From Castanea sativa (Eukaryota; Streptophyta; Magnoliopsida; Fagales; Fagaceae): a DNA stretch of 64,000 nucleotides. Of the stretch, positions 10,810 to 21,237 are shown one piece after another (position 1 is the stretch's first letter; the number at the start of each line of letters is the position of its first letter). The position numbers were made by a program, and so were the translations under genes. Under the pieces are notes generated by a model, which saw nothing but the letters and a program-made list of their open reading frames with translations, searched no databases and was not told the DNA's origin. The stretch covers positions 43,463,335 to 43,527,334 of the forward strand of contig NC_134018.1 of assembly GCF_040712315.1 (NCBI RefSeq). The letters are read 5' to 3'.

Positions 10810-11090
10810 CCAAATCTTCTGCACTGAAGCTCACGTGCCCACGCGCCGCCACGTGCCGAAATTCTTCCTCACGTGCCGCCACGCGCTGCACGCACTAGAC
10901 TTGCACCTGCTGACGTCAGCCCTAAGTGACGTCATCACTGCTACGTCAGCCCTGACATCATCGTCCATCTGCGCTGCTGACGTCACCTGCCATGTCATCG
11001 TTGACCCGTGTTGACTGACGTTGACCTGCGTTGACCCGCGTTGACTTTGACTTTGACTTTGACCGTTGCCTTTTCTCCAGGGTTGACTTT
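10810..11090 (+). promoter_or_regulatory. Dense cluster of bZIP- and WRKY-type motifs inside the copia leader/gag region
   Basis: The stretch has three perfect TGACGTCA palindromes (10911, 10927, 10978), several ACGTG cores (about 10830-10880), and nine TTGAC W-box cores between 11001 and 11087. The first five W-box cores are spaced every 10 bp and the next three every 6 bp. TGACG binds TGA-type bZIPs and TTGAC binds WRKY factors, both linked to defence. No continuous gag frame covers this segment, so it is either decayed gag with simple-sequence expansion or a regulatory region. Function is inference. Confidence 0.45.
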
Positions 11091-11159
11091 TTTGCAGTCC
11101 AAGTGCTCCTTACCCAGTTTTTCGCATAGATTTCATTTTTGTAATCCATTTTTGCATAT

Positions 11160-14100
11160 TTTGCTTCTAAATGAAGAATAAGGACATGTCTTCTTCCTTT
11201 TGCAACAATCGTCGCCGATAATCCAGCAAACGTTTTTGCAATTTTTGCAAATGTTTTGGCCATAATATTGAGACTTACTATCAGCGCAATAAATCAGCTA
11301 TTTCAATTTCTGCTGCCACTATTGCTAACATTGAGAGTGTCCAACCAATGGCTCCCGTCTCTGCACAGTCTAAGTCTTCAGGTCGCATTTTCACCATGTC
11401 CACTGATGACCTTAAAAATATCATCGCCAATGTCATTCGTATGGTTGGTAATGCATCTTATTCCTTTTCTCTCTTAGCTTTATCCGGTATGTCTCATTCC
11501 TCTTGGCTTATGGATTCTGCTTGTTGCAATCACATGACACCTCACTCGTTCTTATTTTCTGAACTTAAACCTGCACCACACCCTCTTACTATTCGCACAG
11601 CAAATGGTTCCAGAATGTCTGGTCATAATATAGGTTCCGTTTCAACCTCCAACCTCTCAGTTTATGGGGTCTTTAATGTTCCTGACCTTTCTTACAATTT
11701 GTTTTCTGTGGGACAATTAGCTGAGTTGGGTTATCGAATTATATTTGATTATTCTGGGTGTATTGTGCAGGATCCAAGGACGGGACAAGAGCTAGAGACC
11801 GGTCCCAGAGTTGGGCGTATGTTTTCCGTAGACAACCTTCGTCTTCCACTTATTGCTTCTGTTTCTATTGCCCCAGCTGCTGCAATTTCTTCTATTCTTT
11901 CCCTTGCACTTTGGCATACTCGTCTTGGTCACACATCTTCTTCTCGTGTACAACAATTGGCTTCTAGAGGTTTGTTAGGTTCAGTGTCTACAGAAAATTT
12001 TGATTGTGTTTCATGTCAGTTAGGAAAACAACCAGCTTTGTCTTTCAATACTAGTGGATCAATATCCACTGATATCTTTGACCTTATTCATTCTGATATT
12101 TGGGGACCTTCCTCTGTCTCTAGTATTAGTGGATCTCGATATTTTGTTATCTTTGTTGATGATTACTCTCGCTATAGTTGGATTTTTAATATGAAACATA
12201 GTTCTGAATTATTGCAAGTATATTCTAATTTTGCAAAAATGGTTGAAACTCAATTTTCCAAACGTATCAAAATTTTTCGATCTGATAATGCTCTTGAGTA
12301 CACTCAATATGTTTTCCAAGCTGTTTTGCATTCCTATGACACTGTTCATCAACTAACTTGTCTAGGTACCTCTCAGCAAAATGGTAGAGCCGAACGAAAA
12401 CTTCGTCATATTCTTGACACTGTTCGTGTTCTTCTTCTCTTTGCCAAAGTTCCTGCTCCTTTTTGGGGCGAAGCTGCTCTTCATGCTGTTCATGCTATTA
12501 ATCGCATTCCCAGTCCTGTCATCCAAAATCAAACTCCATATGAGCGCCTTTTTGGATCACCTACAGACTATCACCACCTCCGCTCATTCGGCTCTGCTTG
12601 TTTCGTTCTTCTTCAGCCACATGAGCATAACAAACTTGAGCCTAGGTCAAGACTTTGTTATTTTCTTGGCTATGGCGAAAATTAAAAGGGGTATCGGTCT
12701 TATGATCCTATTTCTCATCGTCTTCGTATCTCCTGCAATGTTGTCTTTTGGGAACATCGCCTCTTTGTCGAGCTCTCTCACTTCCGTGCTTCTCTATCTT
12801 CCTCTTCTATCTTAGATCTATTTCCAGATGAGACACATATTCCTTCTGTAGCTGCTCCTGACCCTCCTATAGCTGATCCTGATCCTCCTGTAGCTGCTTC
12901 TGATTCTCCTATTGACTTCTCTGTCCAACCACCAGATATCCTTGATCCCTTTCCTAGTTCCCCCTTTAATGAACAGGTGGAAGATGAACAGGTTGAAGAC
13001 AAACTACCCAACCCTGATCTTGGGTCCCCTGCTCTTGCTCCGCCTGAAGATCATGCATAAGACATTCCACCTCGTCACTCAACTCGGGTAAGGTCCATTC
13101 TTGCACATTTACTTGACTATCATTGTTACACTGCCCTTGCTACACTGCACGAGCCTCACACCTATCGTGAGGCGTCCACTTACCCTTTATGGCAGATTGC
13201 AATGAAAGAGAAACGTGATGCATTATCTAAAAACCATACTTGGGACTTGGTCACTCTCCCCCCTGAGAAATCTGCGGTTGGTTGTAAGTGGATCTACAAG
13301 ATTAAGACTCGCTCTGATGGGTCCATTGAGCGCTACAAAGCTCGTCTTGTTGCAAACTGTTTTACACAGGAGTATGGGATTGATTATGAAGAGACCTTTG
13401 CTCTGATTGCTCGTATCTCATCTGTTCATGCCCTCTTAGCTGTTATTGCTGCCAGTAAATGGGATCTTTTCCAGATGGATGTCAAAAATGCATTCCTTAA
13501 TGGGAATTTAAGTGAAGAAGTTTATATGCAACCTCCTCCTAGTCTCTTTGTTGAATCAAACAAGGTTTGTCATCTTCGACGTGCACTTTATGGCCTTAAA
13601 CAAGCTCCACGAGCTTGGTTTGCCAAATTCAGCTCTACCATCTCTCGCTTGGGTTACATGGCCAGTCATTATGATTCTGCCTTATTTCTTCGTCGCACTG
13701 ACAAAGGCACTATTTTACTTCTCCTGTATGTGGATGATATGATCATCACTGGTGATGATCTTAGTGGCATTCAAGAACTTAAGGATTTTCTCAGTCAGCA
13801 GTTTGAGATGAAAGATCTTGGACATCTCAGCTACTTCTTGGGTCTTGAAATCACTCATTTTACAGATGGACTTTACATTACTCAAGCCAAGTATGCCTCT
13901 GAACTCTTGTCTAGAGCTGGACTCACTGATAGCAAGACTGTTGACACTCCAGTTGAGTTTAATGCGCATCTGACTCCCTCAGGGGGAAACCATTGTCTAA
14001 TCCCTCTCTTTACAGACGCTTAGTTGGTAGCCTAGTTTATCTCACTGTTACTCGTCCAGACATTTCCTATGCTATTCACCAGGTGAGCCAATATCTGTCT

Positions 14101-14676
14101 GCTCCACGATCGACTTACTATGTTGCTATTCTGCGCATTCTTCGGTACCTAAAGGGCACTCTCTTCCATGGTCTTTTCTACTCTGCTCAGTCTCCACTTT
14201 TTCTCCGTGCATTTTCTGATGCTGATTGGGCAGGAGATCCCACTGATCGCAGATCCACCACTAGTTATTGCTTTCTTCTTGGTTCTTCTCTGATTTCTTG
14301 GCGAAGCAAGAAACAAACTCATGTGGCCCGTTCCAATACTGAAGTAGAATATCATGCCCTTGTTGATACCACATCTGAGCTTCTTTGGCTACGATGGCTT
14401 CTCAAAGACTTAGGTGTGTCTACATCCTCTGCTACTCCTCTTTATTGTGACAACAAGAGTGCCATTCATATTGCTCACAATGATGTCTTCCATGAACGGA
14501 CTAAACACATCGAGATTGATTGTCATTTTATCTGTTATCATCTTATCCATGGTGCTCTCAAGCTAATATCAGTCTCCTCTACAGATCAACTTGCAGATAT
14601 CTTCACCAAGTCACATCCTACGGGACGCCTTCGTACTTTGGTTGACAACCTCAAGTTGGTCTCACATCCACCTTGA
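11160..14676 (+). pseudogene. Copia gag-pol polyprotein, disrupted
   Basis: A degraded zinc knuckle (CNFCKCFGHNIETYYQ, about 11237-11284) has Tyr where the last Cys belongs. Then come the protease active site (LMDSACC, about 11510), the integrase zinc-binding and core region (about 11910-12600, with FVDDYSRYSWIF and RSDNALEY), reverse transcriptase (13202-14000, with the YVDD motif near 13728) and RNase H (about 14200-14560, ending LADIFTKS). Two in-frame TAA stops (12683-12685 and 13058-13060) interrupt integrase/RT, and each fits a C-to-T change from CAA. A one-base shift occurs near 13990 in RT. The main gag domain upstream is not recognisable, so the element cannot supply its own proteins. 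Confidence 0.9.
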
Positions 14677-14689
14677 GTTTGAGGGGGGC
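14674..14689 (+). other. Copia polypurine tract
   Basis: The purine-rich run ttgagtttgagggggg lies immediately 5' of the 3' LTR, as expected for the plus-strand primer of an LTR retrotransposon. Confidence 0.8.
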
Positions 14690-14864
14690 TGTTAACATGT
14701 ATAATATTGTGGGCTTTAGGCCCAACTAGTTTACTTGTATATCACTCTTACTTGTACTACATTCATATTTACTTGTACTGCACTCATATGCCTACTATAT
14801 AAAGGCATTCATGTATATTCTTTCAGTGAGAAATACAATACTATTGAATTCAGTATTTCTAACA
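14690..14864 (+). repeat. 3' LTR of the copia element
   Basis: 175 bp, TG...CA ends intact, 7 differences from the 5' LTR by hand count. It is followed at once by the target duplication cgccc. Confidence 0.93.
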
Positions 14865-16315
14865 CGCCCTAACCTCCCTTCCTTTGGCGTCTCTGATCAG
14901 ATTCCTATTCGTCCACATTGCCCATGCTATCATAAGTATCTTCTCTACATAATCATTCTCCCATTTCACCACCATAGTCACGTGCCATATAAGATCTATG
15001 AGAGAAGAAAAAGGTAGATTCATCTGCCCAGAAAACAGTTTGGACACCCTCCATACCTCCTTCGCATTAGAATAGTGCTAGAACAAGTGGCCCGAAGACT
15101 TTGCTTCCGTTTGACATGCCTCCCAGTAGCTATCCAACATAACCTTCCTCCTTTTGAGTTTTTCTTTTGTAGGCCGTATGTCTTTGCATGCTCTCCACGC
15201 AAAATGACGCACTTTTGTGAGGGATATTCATACTGCACAGGTATTTCCAAAATTTCCTTTGATTACTATCATTTGAAGCACTGGCTGTTCCACCCTTGGG
15301 CACCTCCTCCATTGCAAACCAATAGTCACTCCTAACATTGAATAAACCCGAAATTGTTGGAGCCCATATTTGCTTATCTTCTTGTGGATTGGAGCTAAGA
15401 GCAATTCCGTCTATGATCTCAGCTTCATGGGGTAAGAAGACTTGATTCAATATATCATGCTTCCACGTCCCACTGTTGGAATCAATCAACTCCACTACCT
15501 GTGCATCCTCATGGAAGGTAGACAAAAGAGAGGTGACTTTGTATGAGAAAGGAGTAGGCAGCCATTTGTCCTTCCAAATCCCGATGCTCCTTCCATTCCC
15601 CACTTGCCATCGAAGACCCTTCTGAACCACATCCTGTGTAGCCATGCTACTCCTCTATGCATAAGAGGGGTTGTTGCCTAAACCTGCTTCTACAAAGTCA
15701 CATTTAGGGAAGTATTTTGCATTGAACACCTTATACACTAAAGACTCACCATCCCTTTGTAATCTCTATCCTTGTTTTGCCAAGAGAGCAAGGTTAAACT
15801 GCTTTAGTTGCTTAAACCCCGTGCCACCTTTAGCTTTTGGAGCACATAGCTTGTCCCAACTCATCCAAGCCATCTTCCTTTCATCCTTACATTGACCCCA
15901 TGAAAAATTCCTTATTAAACTTGTCATTTCATCACATAGAGAGTCAGGGATTTTAAAATAGCTCATGGTATACATTGGAATTGCTTGTGCTACTGCTTTT
16001 ATTAAGATTTCCTTACCCGCCTTTGACAGTAATTTCTCCTTCCAACCAGATAGTTTTTTGGACAACTTTTCTTTAATCTCCTTGAAGGTATTCTTTTTAT
16101 TTCTTCCCACCAAAGATGGCAATCCCAGGTACTTCTCATGTTGTTTGATCACTTGTGCCTCGAATTTAGACTTGATCTCATCCTGGACTTCCTTAGTGGT
16201 GTTGCTGCTGAAAAAAATAGGGAGGTTTTTGTTTTGTTAAGCTGTTGCCTCGAAGCTTGCTCATAAACCTGTAAGATCTTTTGTAGGGTCTCACATTCCT
16301 TATTAAACTTGTCAA
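14865..16315 (-). pseudogene. LINE 5'-truncated part: RT C-terminus, zf-RVT and linker
   Basis: Minus-strand frames encode the end of a plant LINE reverse transcriptase ([16 protein letters not shown], then the [19 protein letters not shown] segment, near 15766-16200). The zinc-finger RVT region follows (KGLRWQVGNGRSIGIWKDKW, then the WKYLCSMNIPHK segment, about 15190-15620), then WAMWTNRN near 14900. The frame breaks near 15650-15770 and again near 15190. The 5' end is truncated at about 16315, so the endonuclease and the RT catalytic part are absent. A deletion also removes the start of the RNase H domain, since WTNRN runs almost directly into the late domain. It is a dead copy. Confidence 0.85.
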
Positions 16316-17889
16316 ATTTTCAAACAAAATTACAAATTTTTTTAGTTGGGTGAGTGAGGACTAAGGAGCCTCCCCATCCCTTTTTTTACCCAAAACAGAA
16401 AACTCAAAAGAGAAGAGATTGTAACAGGCCTCCATTATTACACTGATAAGCCCAAAATGCTAAATTGTGGGCCAAAGGAATTTGCTCACATAGGGAAATG
16501 GACAAAAGGCCCAAATTTGATATCTAACACAATCTTAACATCAAGCATTATGTTTTCAGTAGACCAGGAGCTCACTGACGAGTGATGACTGATGAGTATG
16601 AAATAAATTGATTTATTTGAAAAAAAAAATATTTTATTTGCTTAAAATCATTTTTTGTCTCATTTTTAAGCAAATATGTGCTGCCAAACACACTTGTGAA
16701 GAGGGCAGTTAACTCTTTTTAATTTAGGGTTTGTTTGGATATTGTTTATTTGCTGAAAATTGAAAACAAATTGCAGAAAACACTATAGTAAAATAATTTT
16801 TAAATGTGTAAATAGTACTGTGGGACCCAAAAATGCATGGGTATGCGTGTTTTGTTGAGTTTGGTGGTTCCATGAATAGTGCTGTGGGACCCCAAAAAAA
16901 GGCCAAACACAGTTGAAACACAAGGCAAACACACACTTATTGGTTTATTTGCTTAGGTACAACTTTTTAAAATTTTAGGGCCTGTTTGATTAGAGATTTC
17001 TAGTATTGTTATTTAAGTGTTTTGAAAATATGTGTGAGTTAAAAAGTGTTGTGCAAATACGTGTTGTAGAGTTTACACGCTAAAAACTTTTGTTTAAACA
17101 CCCCTACTAAACATTCCTTATGTTTTTAAAAAATAATTGTCCTTTTGTCTACTTTCAATAAATAAATAAGATTTTAATTTAAAACAAAAAAAAAGTTAAT
17201 CAAACATTAACATTAACATGTATGCGAAGTCATTTTGCAACCCTCCATACTTGTATTTGCTAAAATAATTATTGGGTGTTAGTCTATTCAATTGATAAAG
17301 TTTTTTATTCTCAAAAAAGATATTTGAAATTCAAACCCCACCTATGTTAAAAGTTAATTGATGTCTTGACTTAATGATAAATAACAATAAAAAAATCATA
17401 ACGAACAATTGATGTCTTGATTCTCAAAAAAAAAAAAAAAAAAAAAAAACATAAAGTGGTATCCATAAGTTATAAATCTGTATGTATTAAAAAAATAATC
17501 GAACGAATCAATGCATGCAGTCCTACTCTTCCTCCATGACAGATATGTTGACTCCTATCAATTTTACTTAGCAGTCTATTGACAAGAAACGGTTAGAAAG
17601 AAAGAAATGAATATGGTTTTGAGTGGGCTAGCTTGAGAAATTTCCAAGGCCCCGGCGACAGTTCCTTTTATAATAGGCCTAATGCTAATCTTGCTATCTC
17701 AACATCTATGGTAGTTTGATGGATCGTGGACTGGTCCACTAAAAAGTACTCAGTCTATTTGCTAAGACAGCCTGAATTTCTGATCTTCAAAAGCAAATTA
17801 TTTGCTATAGCCTAAAGCAATGTGTATAAAACATTATCAAGCCTCTGTTGGACCAAAACTTAACAAATTCCCTTGTTTTTTTAATACAT
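16316..17889. other. Repeat-bearing intergenic stretch
   Basis: No gene is supported. 16725-16935 resembles a common plant hAT-type MITE: it opens gggtttgtttggata, holds the paired phrase ctgtgggacc twice, and ends near caaacacacac. A second similar start (gggcctgtttgattagaga) lies at 16978. A SINE-like copy follows at 17272. The remainder is AT-rich. Confidence 0.45.
17272..17405 (+). repeat. SINE-like copy, degraded
   Basis: An A-box-like stretch (tagtctattcaattgat) and a B-box-like stretch (gaaattcaaacccc) are followed by the phrase attgatgtcttgacttaatgataa. The same phrase, in better condition, occurs in the SINE at 30162-30290. Both end near A-rich DNA. Confidence 0.45.
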
Positions 17890-20179
17890 TGTGGTGGGCC
17901 TTTTGTGTTGTTGGGCTTGGATTTCTCTTTGCTGTACCACGGCTCGTGATTCTGGGGTAGGAAAGTTGAGACTAACCTAAGTGAAGCACACCTTAGGCCA
18001 GCGTGTGCACGAGTTAGGCCATCCCAGTATAGACGTGCCTTGGTAGAAGTCTTGGATGTACAGTGTGCTCACGGCAGAAATAACTGTTATAGATAGTACA
18101 GTAGGAACACAATACGGCAAGATAACTAAAACATTTTATGAATATCACTAACGCCTAAATAACACAACCAAGGAAAATAACAAGGTCGTGGCAGAATAAT
18201 ACAACCACGAATCACAAGATTACGACAAACAATTCAACAATAAGGTAATAAATTAATCATTCATCAACCAAAAAGTAGAGCTTGTTTTCCCAAAGAAATG
18301 GGTTTAGTTTTTTAGCAAACACAAGTCCAAAAAGGGAGCCGATCTTCAACGTGGGTAACCTTAGAGAAGGCTCTTGCCATAGAGATTACGCACTTTGGAA
18401 AAAGAACATAGATGGCTTAAACTCAAATTCTTAACTTCTCAGAGAGTGGGTCTGTTAAGAGTGAGAGAAATTGGTAGCCTATTGATGCATGCCTCTACTC
18501 CTATCACTCGTACTTTTCTCTAATTTCTGTGTTTTTCTTCTCTCTTTCTATTTCCTTGCTCTATCTCTATTTCTTATCATCGTTTTTTCCTCCACTATTC
18601 ATTGTCACCATTATAGCCTTTTATACAGTCTGTCATGACAGGATTTACCATTTTCACCCCTCAACTGCTTATGGCTCGTTGTGGGTGTTCTTCTAAGGTT
18701 GTCCACTGGCCTGCTAGCTGCCCAGCCACTACCCTTACACTGTGCTGGTTGTGCCACGCCTCATTTCCAGACAAAAAATGACTTGTTTTGTCTCTTACTA
18801 TTCTCATCTGAATAAGGGATAAACCTCTCCCTCACCTATCTCTTACTATTCTCATCCAACAATTCAAGCTCATACTTACTTCTTTTGGGTGAGATGCCAT
18901 TCCAGCAGGACATTTCTCCCTAAAGAAGTTTGAGCGAGAACCCTAAAATAGACCTCCCTTTTCTCCTTACCGCTAGACCACATCCTTTCATACCTTTGAC
19001 CCATCACTTACCTCCCATGTATTGGTTGGGTATAAGTAGGTGGTGCTTGGGCCCTGTATATGTTCCACTTCGTCTGAATCCTTTACTTTTTTGGCCTTCA
19101 CGCCTTTGCTATCACCTTCATGTTAGCAGGAAATTTCTCCCCAAAGAAGTTTGAGCGAGAACCCCAAAATAGACCCCCCTTTAACCCATGGCTCACCTCC
19201 CATGTATTGGTTGGGTACAAGTATGTGGTGCTTGGGCCCTGTGTATGCTCCACTTCCGTTTGAATCCTTTACTTTTCTGGCCTTCACGCCTTTGCTATTA
19301 CCTTCATGTTTGTCTGATTTTGTTGTACATTCTGGTAAACATTTAACTCTTGAGGCGTGAAAGGCATATGAGACTTTAGGTTAATGTTTTCTGCCTTCTA
19401 TCTCTTCTTTGGATTGGGTATTGCTTGGGTGCAGGCCCTCTCCTTCCTACCTAACCCAGCTTCCTTCCTGTGTTTGTGGGCCTCTTGGCTGGGGATTCGA
19501 CCATGACGCTGCATTGTTCTTGCCATATCATTACCTCTCTTTTCTTCATTTATTACTCATGGGCTTTTGGGTTGATGCTCTTGCTAGTCCACTTTCCACA
19601 TCCTTACCTCCTTTGGGTTTTTTTGGCCAACATTCCTGCCGTGCCAGCCCACTTTCCACATCCTTACCTCTTTTGGTCTTTATTGGCCAACATTCCTACT
19701 GAGCCAACCCATTTCCCACATCCTTACTTCTTTGGGGCTTTATTGGCCAACATTCTTGTTGTGTCAACCCATTTCATTTCTCGGGCTTCCTCAGTCCATT
19801 TGCTTCTTCCTCGATCCATTTGCTTCTTCCTCGACCCAATTATCACATCTTTACCTCTTATTACTTTTCAGGCTTATAGGCTTTTAAGCCAACCTAATGA
19901 ATTTACTAATTCATTTCTTGGGCTTCTCCAGCCCATTCACCTCCTCTTTACCTCTTATTGTTCCTATGAGTTTACTACTTCATTCCTTGGGCTTTCTCAG
20001 CTCATTTGCTTCTTCTTTACCACTTATTATTATTATTATTATTGTGGGCTTGCTGACCATTATTCCTGTCATTACAGCTTGCTGGGCTTTGCTTTACTAT
20101 ACTATTTTCTCTTCCCATTTTCTTTATATTGTTGGGCTTCTTTTGCTATTGGGCCTTTTGTCAAAAGTGGGCATCAACA
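17890..20179 (-). mobile_element. Solo LTR of a large LTR retrotransposon
   Basis: A 2290-bp block with TG...CA ends (tgtggtgggcc ... gggcatcaaca) is flanked by the direct repeat tacat (17885-17889 and 20180-20184). No internal region is present, so it is a solo LTR left by recombination. Its order of landmarks and its last about 150 bp match the LTRs at 30297-31561 and 47571-50490 and the fragment ending at 32420. A TATA-like tgtataaaaggc reads on the minus strand (about 18618-18629), setting the orientation. It contains a duplication of about 220 bp (18906/19126) and about three 60-bp tandem units (19591-19770). Confidence 0.85.
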
Positions 20180-20279
20180 TACATCTACAAGTTTATTTGT
20201 CCTAGCTCAATGTTAAAATTATAAGTTGTAATTTCAATAACATTATTTTTTTATGTGTGCTTAACAAATAATGTCGACA

Positions 20280-20700
20280 ATTATTTTGAAGTTGTAGATA
20301 AAGAATAGGATTAATAATATACACTATTGAAATTTATTGGGTAGTCTCGTAACATTGCTCTCTCCTCTCACGTGAGGGGTGGGCCCTATCCATGGGACCC
20401 ACCATGAGGCCCACCCCTCATATGAGTGGGAGGAGCAATGCTCCGGACTACCCAATAATTACACATGTTCTATTGGCTCCTATCAAAACAATATTACTAC
20501 ACATCGAATCTGATGATTTGTTATTTTGTAGGTCTAGATAGAGAATAGACTTAGTAGTACTCTATTGTCCTCTATCAAAACAATATTACTACACATCTAT
20601 ATATTTTCATAATTTATTGGTTTGTTATTTTGTAGTAATAGATAGAGAATAGGCTTAATTGTATTCGATTGGCCCCTATCAAACCAATACTGCTACGTAT
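20280..20700 (+). repeat. Tandem array of about 92-104-bp units, invaded by a MITE
   Basis: The phrase caatattactacacat recurs at 20489 and 20581, and as caatactgctacgtat at 20685. Each is preceded by a gatagagaatag(g/a)ctta segment. A further half unit (gtagataaagaataggatta, 20295 on) lies before the palindromic element at 20337-20455, which has split the array. Confidence 0.75.
20337..20455. mobile_element. 119-bp palindromic MITE with TA target duplication
   Basis: The sequence is close to one inverted repeat: ttgggtagtc at the left end, gactacccaa at the right, and ctcacgtgaggggtgggcc facing ggcccacccctcatatgag. The flanks are TA on each side (20335-20336 and 20456-20457), as for Tc1/mariner-type insertions. 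It is non-coding, and as RNA it would form a long hairpin. Confidence 0.7.
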
Positions 20701-20715
20701 CTATTCTCATAATTT

Positions 20716-21144
20716 CTCATTTTGTTTGATTCACTTTATACTCTACTAATAAAAACTTGTCATATGTACACCTATTAAATTTGAATCTAATTTTCAGTAT
20801 TTTCTTATTTTAGTTTCCAAAATAAATAAATAAATAAAACCTAAACCACCCCATCACCTACCACCACTGTCGCCACCGGTGCTCCACCACTAGCCTTTGC
20901 CAGTGTCGTGGTGGAGATCAGGTGACGGTGGTTGCCATGATTGGCGACTTCAAGGATGGTGGCTACCGGCACCAACCAAGTTTAGTGAGGTGAAGGTTGG
21001 TGGAGGTGGTAGGGATGTATTTGGTTTTTTTATTTTATTTTAGGTAGGTAAAATAAAAAATTCATGATGGTAAAATTTAATTAATTAGGTGGATATGTGG
21101 CAAAAATTTATTGGTATAGTATAAAATGAAGCAAACAAAATGAG
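20716..21144. mobile_element. Long-TIR non-autonomous DNA element
   Basis: Arms of about 120 bp face each other. The left arm starts ctcattttgtttgattcac; the right arm, reverse complemented, starts ctcattttgtttgcttcat. Both arms share tttatact.ta.caataaa and the aaataaataaa/aaaataaaataaa stretch. The GC-rich middle (about 20850-21000) has many ccacc/ggtgg words but no coding frame. I found no clear target duplication. Confidence 0.6.
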
Positions 21145-21237
21145 TTAGAAAATTTAAACTCGATAAAAAATAGTTAGTTTATATAATCAGTAGTAAGTAA
21201 AAAGTGTTCATCTCTAATAGTCACACAATTCAGGAGG

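Larger units (their letters stand above)
10303..14864 (+). mobile_element. Full-length Ty1/copia retrotransposon inserted in a LINE
   Basis: Two 175-bp LTRs (10303-10477 and 14690-14864) bracket an initiator-Met tRNA primer site, a gag-pol region and a purine tract. The flanking target duplication is cgccc (10298-10302 and 14865-14869). By hand count the LTRs differ at 7 of 175 positions, including the first base: the 5' LTR starts AG instead of TG. Gag-pol has premature stops and a frameshift, so this copy is not autonomous. Domain order (integrase before reverse transcriptase) makes it Ty1/copia. The strong similarity of its Pol to common plant copia families suggests a widespread lineage. 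Confidence 0.95.

Noticed and set aside
10733..11014. 93-residue frame as an intact copia gag
   Set aside because: It has no capsid-like domain, ends in the TTGAC array and is not in frame with the downstream zinc knuckle.
19470..20216. 248-residue frame rich in Phe, Leu and Ser
   Set aside because: It lies wholly within the pyrimidine-rich solo LTR and reflects base composition and the 60-bp tandem units, not a membrane protein.
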